A stretch of DNA of 7,837 nt from Rhodospirillales bacterium (GCA_002727395.1 PBWY01000002.1:3638-11474), one strand, 5' to 3'. Shown: positions 1-7,448, counted from the first letter of the stretch. Notes: generated by a model from the sequence alone, not told the origin. A program made the numbers and translations.

Positions 1-813
1 CAACTTATCAAATGACATAAGGACCTCCAGCAAACCTTTCATCTCTGAAAGAGGAACCATATTAGGCCCATCACTGGGAGCAATATCCGGTTCTTGATGT
101 GTTTCAATAAAAACTGCTGCTACCCCTATTGCTACAGCCGCACGAGCTAAAACTGCAACAAATTCTCTTTGTCCACCACTAGAAGTTCCTTTACCCCCAG
201 GCTGTTGAACCGAGTGTGTTGCGTCGAAAACTACCGGATAACCAAACTTTTCCATTGTCGTCAATGAACGCATATCCGAAATCAATGTATTGTAACCGAA
301 AGACGTTCCCCTTTCACAAACCAATAAATTTTGATTACCACTCTCAACTGCTTTTTGTAGGACATTCCTCATGTCCCAAGGAGCCAAAAATTGACCCTTT
401 TTAATATTAATGGCTTTGCCAGTTTTGGCAGCGGCAACAATGAGATCAGTCTGACGAGATAGGAATGCGGGAATCTGTAATACATCCACAACCTCAGCAA
501 CCCTTGAACAATCATCCGGAAGGTGAACGTCTGTTAAAACAGGACAACCATAGGTTTCACGAATTTCAGCAAGAATTGGCAGTCCCTTTTTTAATCCTAC
601 CCCCCGCTTTCCTTGAAGTGATGTTCTATTCGCTTTATCAAAGGAAGTCTTGTAAATTAATCCAATTCCAAGCTCATTTGTTAGCTCAACCAACGCGTGA
701 GACATTTCCATGGCATGTTTTCTGTCTTCTAACGCGCACGGTCCAGCAATAACTACCAAAGGACAGTCATTGCTTAAGGTTAAATTTCCGATTGAAACTT
801 GGCGGTAAGACAT
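1..813 (-). CDS. kdsA: 3-deoxy-8-phosphooctulonate (KDO-8-P) synthase, 3' end cut by window edge
   Basis: Condenses phosphoenolpyruvate with arabinose-5-phosphate to give KDO-8-phosphate, the cytoplasmic first committed step towards the KDO sugar of lipopolysaccharide. I translated it by hand: an ATG at 811-813 opens a frame with no stop for 271 codons to the window edge. The family is about 265-285 residues, so only a few to a dozen C-terminal residues are missing. Visible motifs are VIAGPCALED (21-30), KANRTS (60-65, a variant of the family KANRSS substrate motif), FDATHSVQQPGG (196-207) and an ETHQEPDIAPSDGPN stretch (237-251). Cys26, His200, Glu237 and Asp248 lie exactly 15 positions beyond the metal ligands of the Aquifex enzyme (Cys11, His185, Glu222, Asp233), so this is the metal-dependent class. 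It starts 39 bases after the pyrG stop and is probably co-transcribed with it. No strong Shine-Dalgarno is visible. The DAHP synthase alternative is unlikely given KANR and the overall match. Confidence 0.96.
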   Translation of the reverse strand, partial: MSYRQVSIGNLTLSNDCPLVVIAGPCALEDRKHAMEMSHALVELTNELGIGLIYKTSFDKANRTSLQGKRGVGLKKGLPILAEIRETYGCPVLTDVHLPDDCSRVAEVVDVLQIPAFLSRQTDLIVAAAKTGKAINIKKGQFLAPWDMRNVLQKAVESGNQNLLVCERGTSFGYNTLISDMRSLTTMEKFGYPVVFDATHSVQQPGGKGTSSGGQREFVAVLARAAVAIGVAAVFIETHQEPDIAPSDGPNMVPLSEMKGLLEVLMSFDKL

Positions 814-852
814 TGTCAGTTAATCGCACCCTATAATCATTTAGTATTTCTC

Positions 853-2481
853 CTAAACAAGACGAGAGTGATCCACCGCTGCCTTAATAAATGATTTAAA
901 TAGCGGATGAGGATCAAATGGCTTAGACTTTAATTCGGGATGAAATTGAACACCAATAAACCATGGGTGTTGCGGCAACTCAATAATTTCTGGTAATTCG
1001 CCATCTGGCGACATTCCAGAGAATATAAGTCCAGCAGCTTGCAGCGTCTCAGCATAATTTATGTTCACTTCATAACGGTGTCGATGACGTTCCTTAATAT
1101 TCTTTGTTCCATACACCTTATAAGCTAAAGTATTCTTAACCAATGAACACGGGTAGGAACCAAGTCTCATTGAGCCACCAAGATCGACGCTATCATCCCG
1201 TTTTTCAATTTTATCACCCTTTTTCCACTCAGTCAGCAAACCCACAACCGGATCTGACACGTCACCAAATTCGGTCGAGCCCGCTCCGTGAATTCCGGCT
1301 AAACTGCGAGAGATTTCAATAACCGCCATTTGCATACCAAAACAAATCCCGAAATATGGTACTCGGTGTTCACGAGCAAACTGAACTGCAGCCACTTTTC
1401 CTTCAGCACCTCTTTCGCCAAAACCACCAGGAACTAATATACCATCAACGTCCTCAAGCCGATGGATTGCATCTCCACTTTCAAAGATTTCCGCATCAAT
1501 CCAACTCATATTTACTGCAACATTATTAGCAATACCACCATGACTGAGCGCTTCGGCCAAAGATTTATAGGCGTCAGGCAACTCTGTATATTTACCAACA
1601 ACAGCAATTGTAACCTCACCCTCAGGCCTGTTAACTCTACTGATTATATTATTCCATCGATCAAGATTAGGTTTAATATCATGGCCTACCCCAAAATGTT
1701 TACAAACTTCAACATCAAAGCCCTGATTGTTATAAACAAGGGGAACCTCATATATACTGCTCACATCGGGCGCTGAAATCACACGCTCAGGCGCAACATT
1801 ACAGAATAAAGCTATTTTTTTTCTGGCATCTGCAGGAACTGGATGCTCAGCTCGACAAAGTAATATATCCGCTTGAATGCCAACACTCTGCAATTCTTTA
1901 ACTGAATGCTGTGTCGGTTTTGTTTTTACCTCCCCAGCAGCGGATAGATGAGGTAGAAGCGTCAAATGGATAAACATTGACCTTTCCCTACCTAACTCAT
2001 TAGCTTTTTGTCGAATTGCTTCCAAGAATGGAAGGCTTTCTATATCACCAACCGTCCCTCCAATTTCACATAAAACGAAATCAGCATCATCTGTATCGGA
2101 CTCTATAAACTCCTTAATAGCATCGGTAACATGTGGTATGACCTGAACCGTCGCACCTAAATAATCACCATGTCGCTCTCTAGATAAGACTGTAGAGTAT
2201 ATGCGGCCGGACGTAACATTATCCCCTTGCCTTGCCGGAACTCCTGTAAATCTCTCATAATGTCCAAGATCAAGATCTGTTTCTGCACCATCATCAGTAA
2301 CGTAAACTTCTCCATGTTGAATTGGGTTCATAGTACCCGGATCAACATTCAAATACGGATCTAATTTACGCAGACGAACTTTAAAATCCCGCGCCTGAAG
2401 CAGGGCCCCTAATGATGCTGAGGAAATCCCTTTACCAAGAGATGAAACCACGCCACCGGTAATAAACACAAATCGCGTCAT
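853..2481 (-). CDS. pyrG: CTP synthase (glutamine hydrolysing)
   Basis: Makes CTP from UTP, ATP and glutamine, the last step of pyrimidine nucleotide synthesis, in the cytoplasm. It is 542 residues long, the normal full length. The N-terminal amidoligase domain (about 1-265) shows the P-loop GGVVSSLGKG (9-18, Lys17), Mg/ATP-site Asp71 and Glu139 within CEIGGTVGDIES, and the UTP-site KTKPTQ (186-191). The C-terminal class-I glutaminase domain (about 290-540) has the nucleophile Cys380 in GICFGMQ and the partners His514 and Glu516 in QFHPE, close to the E. coli positions 379, 515 and 517. HRHRYEVN, also typical of the family, is present. All catalytic residues are intact. The start is the conserved MTRFVFITGG terminus; the bases in front of it carry only a weak Shine-Dalgarno. 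It lies 90 bases after secG and 39 before kdsA on the same strand. Confidence 0.99.
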   Translation of the reverse strand: MTRFVFITGGVVSSLGKGISSASLGALLQARDFKVRLRKLDPYLNVDPGTMNPIQHGEVYVTDDGAETDLDLGHYERFTGVPARQGDNVTSGRIYSTVLSRERHGDYLGATVQVIPHVTDAIKEFIESDTDDADFVLCEIGGTVGDIESLPFLEAIRQKANELGRERSMFIHLTLLPHLSAAGEVKTKPTQHSVKELQSVGIQADILLCRAEHPVPADARKKIALFCNVAPERVISAPDVSSIYEVPLVYNNQGFDVEVCKHFGVGHDIKPNLDRWNNIISRVNRPEGEVTIAVVGKYTELPDAYKSLAEALSHGGIANNVAVNMSWIDAEIFESGDAIHRLEDVDGILVPGGFGERGAEGKVAAVQFAREHRVPYFGICFGMQMAVIEISRSLAGIHGAGSTEFGDVSDPVVGLLTEWKKGDKIEKRDDSVDLGGSMRLGSYPCSLVKNTLAYKVYGTKNIKERHRHRYEVNINYAETLQAAGLIFSGMSPDGELPEIIELPQHPWFIGVQFHPELKSKPFDPHPLFKSFIKAAVDHSRLV

Positions 2482-2491
2482 GGAGCACCAA

Positions 2492-2497
2492 AGTATA
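2492..2497 (-). promoter_or_regulatory. Possible -10 box of a pyrG promoter
   Basis: The minus strand reads TATACT here, five of six matches to the sigma70 -10 consensus, in the 90-base secG-pyrG gap. A poor -35 candidate (TTGGGT) lies 15 bases upstream. The box ends only 10 bases before the pyrG ATG, so a transcript from it would be leaderless or nearly so. This would fit the weak Shine-Dalgarno but is speculative; pyrG may simply be read from secG. Confidence 0.2.
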
Positions 2498-2571
2498 CCA
2501 GATCATCAAAACACCCAACGAAAAATTGTTCGCAGAAACCCTTAATGTTGAAGACTGATTCGCATTTAGAC

Positions 2572-2889
2572 CTATTTTGCAAGGGGGACAGAAGGACCCA
2601 CAGGTTTTTCCGGACCCTTTTTTATAGCAGGAACATCAACAATGGACTTAGTTGTCTCTCCACTCATATTTCCGGCTAAAATAGCCAAAGCTAAACTTGT
2701 GGCTATAAAAAAACCAGCGATGATCCCCGTAGTTTTCGTCAACAGGCTACCTGAACCGCGCGCAGAAACGAGGCCACCCATCGTACCACCGCCAATACCC
2801 AAGGCCCCTCCTTCACTTTTTTGCAATAAAACAACTATCACTAAAGCTATAGCCAAAAACAAATGAACTAATAGTAATACTGTTTCCAC
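2572..2889 (-). CDS. secG: Preprotein translocase subunit SecG
   Basis: Small inner-membrane protein that associates with SecYE and assists SecA-driven export of unfolded proteins. It has 105 residues, within the normal range. Two hydrophobic segments fit the family's two-helix topology: about 3-22 (LLLVHLFLAIALVIVVLL) and about 55-73 (GIIAGFFIATSLALAILAG). Between them is the typical SecG loop, with QKSEGGALGIGGG followed by a small, Gly/Ser-rich stretch and LLTKTT. The C-terminal tail (about 74-105) is rich in Pro and Lys and is variable in the family. Translation starts at GTG (2887-2889), supported by an AAGGA ribosome site seven bases upstream and by the conserved start of the first helix. 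It lies 114 bases after tpiA and 90 before pyrG on the same strand, the usual alphaproteobacterial order. Confidence 0.96.
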   Translation of the reverse strand: METVLLLVHLFLAIALVIVVLLQKSEGGALGIGGGTMGGLVSARGSGSLLTKTTGIIAGFFIATSLALAILAGNMSGETTKSIVDVPAIKKGPEKPVGPSVPLAK

Positions 2890-2895
2890 CGTTCT

Positions 2896-2901
2896 ATCCT
2901 T
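2896..2901 (-). promoter_or_regulatory. Ribosome binding site of secG
   Basis: The minus strand reads AAGGAT, with seven bases between AAGGA and the GTG codon at 2887-2889. It decides the GTG start. It is the clearest Shine-Dalgarno in this window; the other genes have weak or no obvious ones. Confidence 0.65.
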
Positions 2902-2916
2902 ATTTATAAAAGGAAA

Positions 2917-2947
2917 TTAAAAAACCTACCCCAAGATAGGCGGTTTT
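2917..2947 (-). terminator. Probable intrinsic terminator or attenuator after tpiA
   Basis: Read on the minus strand, AAAACC (2942-2947) pairs with GGTTTT (2921-2926). An alternative inner pairing is CCTA (2937-2940) with TAGG (2925-2928). The 3' arm runs into a six-T stretch (2919-2924) followed by AATTT. It sits about 57 bases downstream of the tpiA stop and 28 bases before secG. The stem is short and mostly A-T, so it may be leaky; on the plus strand there is no T-run after it. If it works, secG needs its own promoter or read-through. Confidence 0.4.
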
Positions 2948-3003
2948 AATCATTTTGAACATGATTTGACCAGTAAAAAGTTAAAAAATATCAGTAATCT
3001 TTT

Positions 3004-3744
3004 TTACAAACTATTACAGATTTGCCAAAAATCTTCCGTTTTTAAACTTGCTCCTCCAATTAAACCGCCATTCACGTTGTTAATTGAGAATATTGCTTGT
3101 GCGTTATCCGGGTTCACTGATCCACCGTATAGAAGCCTAAATTCAGTTGAATCCTTGAAATTATTTTTAAGTTCGTCGCGAATAAAATCGTGCACTTCTT
3201 TTATCTGTTCATTACTCGGTGTTAATCCTGTACCGATGGCCCAGATAGGTTCATAAGCAATAACTCTATCATTGAAAGAAGCAGTCTCTGGTATAGAACC
3301 CTCCAATTGATGTTTGATTACTGTCAAAGTCTTCGACTCCTTGCGTTCTTCGAGTGTTTCACCCAAACAAATGATAGCTACTAACCCATTATCATGGGCA
3401 GATTTAGCCTTAAGAAGAATTGAACGATTTTCTTCTTTATGGTTAACTCGGCGCTCAGAATGGCCAACAATAACAAATTGGCAGCCTACATCTCGGAGCA
3501 TATAGGCGCTTATATCACCAGTGTGAGCACCCCCCTTATCCATATGGCAATCCTGGCCACCCAACTTTATGGGAGAATTTTGAATCAAATCAGCAATTGG
3601 TCTCAGAGATACAAATGGAGGACAAACAAGTATATCACAACCAGGGTCATGCTCAGCCCGTTGCTCTAGTATTCCCAACACTAGGTTGGTACCACTAGCT
3701 ATGGATCCGTTCATCTTCCAATTTCCGGCAATTAGAGGTCTCAT
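3004..3744 (-). CDS. tpiA: Triosephosphate isomerase
   Basis: Interconverts dihydroxyacetone phosphate and glyceraldehyde-3-phosphate in glycolysis and gluconeogenesis; a cytoplasmic TIM-barrel homodimer. At 246 residues it is full length. The active-site set is complete: Asn8 and Lys10 in AGNWKMNG, His95 in VIVGHSERR, and Glu165 in AYEPIWAIGTG, which also begins the flexible loop 6. The phosphate-binding YGGSVNPDNA and GGLIGGASL motifs follow near the C-terminus. The start is fixed by the conserved MRPLIAGNWK terminus; only a weak Shine-Dalgarno precedes it. It is divergent from ppiD and is the first gene of the minus-strand series towards secG, pyrG and kdsA. It looks entirely ordinary. Confidence 0.99.
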   Translation of the reverse strand: MRPLIAGNWKMNGSIASGTNLVLGILEQRAEHDPGCDILVCPPFVSLRPIADLIQNSPIKLGGQDCHMDKGGAHTGDISAYMLRDVGCQFVIVGHSERRVNHKEENRSILLKAKSAHDNGLVAIICLGETLEERKESKTLTVIKHQLEGSIPETASFNDRVIAYEPIWAIGTGLTPSNEQIKEVHDFIRDELKNNFKDSTEFRLLYGGSVNPDNAQAIFSINNVNGGLIGGASLKTEDFWQICNSL

Positions 3745-3913
3745 ATCATTTGCGCCATATAATGTGAAAATATAGAAGGCTACTTATCATAATGATTACA
3801 TGGGACCAAGACTGTGTTTTATTTATGAAATTATTGATTATTGCAGCTCACCGCATCCCTTTCTATGATGAAAGGAATTTCACCAGCTTAAAATAACTTT
3901 ACACGGTTTAATT
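3745..3913. promoter_or_regulatory. Divergent intergenic region between tpiA and ppiD
   Basis: These 169 A+T-rich bases separate the two divergent starts and must hold the promoters for both directions. A near-palindrome centred on 3792 (ATCATAATGAT, 3787-3797) is the only clear symmetric element. On the minus strand several AT-rich -10-like words are present (for example TTATAT near 3756-3761), but none has a convincing -35 partner, so I do not call a tpiA promoter. I see no coding potential and no RNA gene. Confidence 0.5.
3841..3869 (+). promoter_or_regulatory. Candidate sigma70-type promoter for ppiD-trpE
   Basis: TTGCAG (3841-3846) and TATGAT (3864-3869) are separated by 17 bases. The -10 matches the consensus at five of six positions; the -35 matches only in its TTG, which is common in Alphaproteobacteria. 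Transcription would begin about 35-40 bases before the ppiD ATG. This is from pattern only, and such pairs occur by chance in AT-rich DNA. Confidence 0.3.
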
Positions 3914-5800
3914 ATGATCGATAAAATGCGCAGCAAAGCAGCTTCATGGGTTGCTAAAATTCTAGCTTTCTTCTTAATCCTCTCTTTTGCGGTTTGGGGA
4001 ATTGGAGATGTAGTACGTGGACCTGTCACTGGGAATGTAATTGCAGAGGTAGGCAACTCCGAAATTACTCGATCAGAATTTAGCAATCAAATTAGAAAAC
4101 TTATGACTGCAGTTCGTCGTCAGTTTGGAAACAATTTCGATCTTAAACAAGCTCAGCAACTGGGCTTAGTCGACCAAACAGTTAACCAGATGATAAATTC
4201 TCGCCTTTTAAAATTAGAGGCAAATAAATTAGGTTTAACAGCCGGCGAAGAATTGATCCGACAAAATATTTTTGAAGACCCTAGATTTAAGCAAAACAGG
4301 CAATTTAACCGAAATGCATTTCAGCGTTTTCTACAACAGGAGTCACTTACAGAAGCAACCTATGTCTCTCTTCTAAAAAATGATATAACTAAGAAACAAA
4401 TTATAAATATAATTCGTTCTTCAACTCATTCACCAAAGGTGCTGCTGAATAATATTTACAAGTACCAAAACGAAAAACGAATAGCTGAAGTAGTCTTCAT
4501 TCCTAACCAAAAAAGCTCTTCGATTAAAAAGGCTAATGAAACCGATATTTTTAATTATTATAAAAAACATTCTAAATTATTTAAGACTCCGGAATATCGC
4601 AGTTTGTCCGCCATCTTTCTTGACCCTAAAGAAATAGCCAAGGAATTATCTCCGCCAATTGAGAAATTGAAGAAGGAGTACGAATACCGAAAAGAAATTC
4701 GTACGAAGCCAGAACGCCGTTTACTTCATCAAGTGCTATTCCAAAGCAAAAAAAAGGCACATGATTTTTTTAATAAAGCTCGATCAAAGGGGACTTTATT
4801 CCAAAACCTGAACAAAAAAGAGGGACAAAAATTTAATAAACTCGGCTTTCTCGAACATAAGGACCTGACGGAAAATTTAGCGAACGCGGTATTTAATCCC
4901 AAAAAACCGGGATTAATTCCACCAACTCAAACCCCACTTGGTTGGCATGTCATTCAAGTCAAGAAAATAGAGACTGCCAAGGTTCCTTCTTTTTCTGAAC
5001 TCCGAACCGAGATAAAACGGGACCTCTCATTGGAGATGGCCGTCGACAATATTATAAAATTAACCGGGAAACTCGACGATGCTCTCGCGGGAGGTGCCAG
5101 TATAGATGAAGCCGATAACAATATAGGATCTAGAGTGATTCGACTTAAAAATGTGGATATTGCCGGAAACGGAGAGAATGGAAAACCTGCCTTAAACCTA
5201 CCCAAATCGTCAATGTTTTTAAAAAAATTATTCTCAACACCTATAGGGGAAACTACAAATATTGAAGAGACAAAAAAGGGGGAATTTTTCGTGATCAAAG
5301 TGGAGTCAAAAAAGGCTCCAGAAATTAGACCTTTTAGTTCGGTTCGAAATAAAGTTCAGAAGATGTGGAGAAAAGGTAAAATTCGCTCGAAAACCAAAAT
5401 GATTTCTTTAAAATTTAAAGAGGGATCCAAAGGCTCTCTTAGCCTAGCCAAATTAGCAAAAGAAAAAGGGTTCTCAATAAAAACTAGTAAGCCTTTTTTC
5501 AGATTTCAAAGTTCTGAGAAAACAGATATTCCCAACACTCTTCGAGCCCCAATTTTCGAAGCCAAGCAGGGAGAGGTTATTATAAATGCTTCAGATAAAG
5601 GCTACTATGTAGCCCTAATAAAAAAAATTATCCCTGCAGATTTAATAGATAAAAAAGAAAAAATTGGGAAATTAAAGTCTCAAATTCAAGATATAATTAC
5701 TTCGGATAATATCGATCAATATGTTTCCGCACTAAAAAATAAATTCCCAACAAAAATTGATCAAAAAGCAATTGCCAATGCTATATCGGATCGTCTCTAA
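3914..5800 (+). CDS. ppiD: Membrane-anchored peptidyl-prolyl isomerase/periplasmic folding factor (PpiD-like, SurA_N)
   Basis: Likely chaperone that helps newly exported proteins fold at the periplasmic side of the inner membrane. It has 628 residues, the usual PpiD length. A short basic N-terminus (MIDKMRSKAASWVAK) is followed by one transmembrane helix (about 15-32, ending in FAVWGIGD), the standard PpiD anchor with no cleavage site. A SurA_N/trigger-factor-like helical region follows (about 45-165), with the expected QTVNQMINSRLL segment. A parvulin-type domain spans about 268-352: it opens with RRLLHQVLF (His272) and ends with PKKPGLIPPTQTPLGWHVIQV. The rest is a Lys-rich region typical of the family and poorly conserved. 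The parvulin part diverges around the central LGF segment, so isomerase activity is uncertain while the chaperone role is likely. It lies directly upstream of trpE (2-base gap), as in many Alphaproteobacteria. The ATG is chosen because it begins the anchor; its Shine-Dalgarno is weak. Confidence 0.93.
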   Translation: MIDKMRSKAASWVAKILAFFLILSFAVWGIGDVVRGPVTGNVIAEVGNSEITRSEFSNQIRKLMTAVRRQFGNNFDLKQAQQLGLVDQTVNQMINSRLLKLEANKLGLTAGEELIRQNIFEDPRFKQNRQFNRNAFQRFLQQESLTEATYVSLLKNDITKKQIINIIRSSTHSPKVLLNNIYKYQNEKRIAEVVFIPNQKSSSIKKANETDIFNYYKKHSKLFKTPEYRSLSAIFLDPKEIAKELSPPIEKLKKEYEYRKEIRTKPERRLLHQVLFQSKKKAHDFFNKARSKGTLFQNLNKKEGQKFNKLGFLEHKDLTENLANAVFNPKKPGLIPPTQTPLGWHVIQVKKIETAKVPSFSELRTEIKRDLSLEMAVDNIIKLTGKLDDALAGGASIDEADNNIGSRVIRLKNVDIAGNGENGKPALNLPKSSMFLKKLFSTPIGETTNIEETKKGEFFVIKVESKKAPEIRPFSSVRNKVQKMWRKGKIRSKTKMISLKFKEGSKGSLSLAKLAKEKGFSIKTSKPFFRFQSSEKTDIPNTLRAPIFEAKQGEVIINASDKGYYVALIKKIIPADLIDKKEKIGKLKSQIQDIITSDNIDQYVSALKNKFPTKIDQKAIANAISDRL

Positions 5801-5802
5801 TA

Positions 5803-7311
5803 ATGAAAGTTGAACCATCATTTGAACAATTTTCTATAAATTACAAGAAAGACGCAGCTCAGGTTGTATGGACGACTGTTGTTGCTGATTTGGAAACGCC
5901 AGTATCAGCAATGCTCAAAATTGCCACTGACCTTCCTAACAGCTTTCTACTAGAATCAGTGGAAGGGGGGGCAATCCGCGGACAATACTCAATTATTGGT
6001 CTTTATCCGGATGTGATATGGCGTTGTTATGGTGATAAAGCTGAGATTAATTATTCTGCAGACACCAGAACGGTAGATTTTGTCGCCTGCAAAGAAAGTG
6101 CCCTAATATCTTTAAGAAATTTAGTTAACTCATCTCGTATAGAACTACCAAGCGACCTTCCTCCTATGGCCGCAGGATTAGTGGGCTACCTCGGCTATGA
6201 TATGGTGTCACTAATGGAAAATATTCCCTCAACCCGTCCCGATACAATGAAAACACCTGATGGGCTTTTTGTTCGACCAACAATTATGGCTATTTTTGAT
6301 GTCGTGAAGGACACCATTACTATAGTTACCCCGGTTAGGTATAAAGCGGAAATCAATAAAAAAAATGCCTATAAAAATGCTATAGCCCGTATCGAGAGAA
6401 TTATAAATGATTTAGACAAACAACTTTTGCATCAGCCAATTAATAAAAGCACTCGACCGATTCCAATTAAGCCTAAATCTAATACCACTAAAAAGGCGTT
6501 CAAAGAAATGGTTCAAAGGGCGAAGGAATATATTTTCGCCGGTGATATATTCCAAGTTGTTTTGTCACAACGTTTTTCTTTTCCATTTAAATTAGCACCT
6601 TTTGCTCTATACCGGGCACTCAGGAGAACTAATCCCTCCCCCTTTCTGTTTTTCCTAAATTTTGGAGAATTTGCAGTTATCGGATCTAGTCCGGAAATAC
6701 TTGTTCGATTAAGGAAAAATAAAATAACGTTGCGACCTTTGGCCGGCACTCGACCTAGAGGAAAAACTAACTCCGAGGATGAAAAGTTAGCAAAAGAACT
6801 CCTTAAAGATGAAAAGGAACGTGCCGAGCACTTAATGCTGCTCGATCTAGGACGAAACGATGTTGGACGGGTCGCTCAACCAGGGTCCGTAAAAGTAACT
6901 GAAAAAATGGTTATCGAGCGCTACTCACATGTCATGCATATCGTATCTAATGTGGAAGGGATAATTGACCCAAGTTTTGATGCAATGGACGCTCTCGCTG
7001 GCGGGTTTCCTGCTGGGACAGTATCGGGAGCTCCTAAAATACGTGCAATGCAAATAATCGACGAACTGGAAATGGTTAAAAGAGGTATATATGCTGGGGC
7101 CGTTGGATATTTTTCGGCAAACGGATCTATGGACACTTGCATAGTTCTCCGAACTGCAATCGTTAAAGACGGCATGATGTATATTCAATCTGGTGCCGGA
7201 ATAGTCGCTGACAGTAACCCTGACTCGGAACACCAAGAGTGTATTAACAAGGCGCAGGCTTTGGTAAGAGCTGCTGAAGAAGCGGTAATGTATGCAGAAA
7301 TTGCAAGATAA
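5803..7311 (+). CDS. trpE: Anthranilate synthase component I
   Basis: With TrpG, converts chorismate and glutamine-derived ammonia to anthranilate and pyruvate, the first step of tryptophan synthesis. It has 502 residues, full length. The N-terminal domain (about 25-170) carries LLES (49-52), the motif involved in tryptophan feedback inhibition, so the enzyme is probably Trp-sensitive. The chorismate-binding domain (about 230-490) shows PLAGTRPRG (312-320), ERAEHLMLLDLGRNDVG (339-355), YSHVMHIVSNVEG with catalytic-type His379, GGFPAGTVSGAPKIRAM and QSGAGIVADS. Ala314 in PLAGT separates it from aminodeoxychorismate synthase PabB, which has Lys at this site (PIKGT). The ATG follows the ppiD stop by two bases (TAATAATG), so translational coupling is likely. 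There is no room for a leader peptide/attenuator directly upstream. It contains a G7 run at 5965-5971. Confidence 0.98.
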   Translation: MKVEPSFEQFSINYKKDAAQVVWTTVVADLETPVSAMLKIATDLPNSFLLESVEGGAIRGQYSIIGLYPDVIWRCYGDKAEINYSADTRTVDFVACKESALISLRNLVNSSRIELPSDLPPMAAGLVGYLGYDMVSLMENIPSTRPDTMKTPDGLFVRPTIMAIFDVVKDTITIVTPVRYKAEINKKNAYKNAIARIERIINDLDKQLLHQPINKSTRPIPIKPKSNTTKKAFKEMVQRAKEYIFAGDIFQVVLSQRFSFPFKLAPFALYRALRRTNPSPFLFFLNFGEFAVIGSSPEILVRLRKNKITLRPLAGTRPRGKTNSEDEKLAKELLKDEKERAEHLMLLDLGRNDVGRVAQPGSVKVTEKMVIERYSHVMHIVSNVEGIIDPSFDAMDALAGGFPAGTVSGAPKIRAMQIIDELEMVKRGIYAGAVGYFSANGSMDTCIVLRTAIVKDGMMYIQSGAGIVADSNPDSEHQECINKAQALVRAAEEAVMYAEIAR

Positions 7312-7448
7312 TGGGTTGTTATTTCGATAAATTCTATCTTACACAAAATCGAAATTTAAAGCTGATAGTTTTTCTGGTTACTTTCGTTAGCGTAACCAAC
7401 TTGCTATAAAGCAACGTCTAATCAACAATATTATGTTTAAAAATTGAA
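7312..7448 (+). promoter_or_regulatory. trpE-trpG intergenic region with three inverted repeats
   Basis: This 137-base A+T-rich gap holds three perfect inverted repeats in a row: ATTTCGAT/ATCGAAAT (7321-7328 and 7348-7355, loop 19), TGGTTAC/GTAACCA (7375-7381 and 7392-7398, loop 10) and TTGCT/AGCAA (7401-7405 and 7410-7414, loop 4). A T5 run (7369-7373) lies between the first two, but no strong GC stem precedes it, so a clean terminator is not evident. TATAAA (7405-7410) could be a -10 box for trpG, though the -35 is poor. There is no open frame of note. The region could be an RNA processing site, a weak attenuator or an internal promoter region; which one is unknown. Confidence 0.45.

Noticed and set aside
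465..752. Plus-strand open frames opposite kdsA (216-404 and 465-752)
   Set aside because: They are antisense to a clearly conserved kdsA frame, resemble no known protein and have no ribosome site.
820..840. Six-codon minus-strand mini-frame (ATG at 838-840) just before kdsA
   Set aside because: Too short to judge, with no ribosome site or regulatory amino acid pattern; probably chance.
1462..1776. 104-residue plus-strand frame opposite pyrG
   Set aside because: Antisense shadow of the conserved CTP synthase gene, with no recognisable domain.
2642..2866. Plus-strand frame of 74 residues opposite secG
   Set aside because: Pro/Lys-rich shadow of the Gly/Ala-rich SecG frame.
2966..3669. Plus-strand frames opposite tpiA
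   Set aside because: Shadows of triosephosphate isomerase, whose active-site residues are all intact on the minus strand.
3864..3890. Eight-codon plus-strand mini-frame before ppiD
   Set aside because: It overlaps the candidate -10 box and lacks any leader-peptide composition such as runs of Trp codons.
4954..5298. 114-residue minus-strand frame opposite ppiD, and the 68-residue frame at 3880-4086
   Set aside because: Ser/Phe-rich antisense of a Lys-rich gene; no domain, ribosome site or promoter.
6513..7236. Minus-strand frames opposite trpE
   Set aside because: They overlap the conserved chorismate-binding domain and show no independent protein signature.
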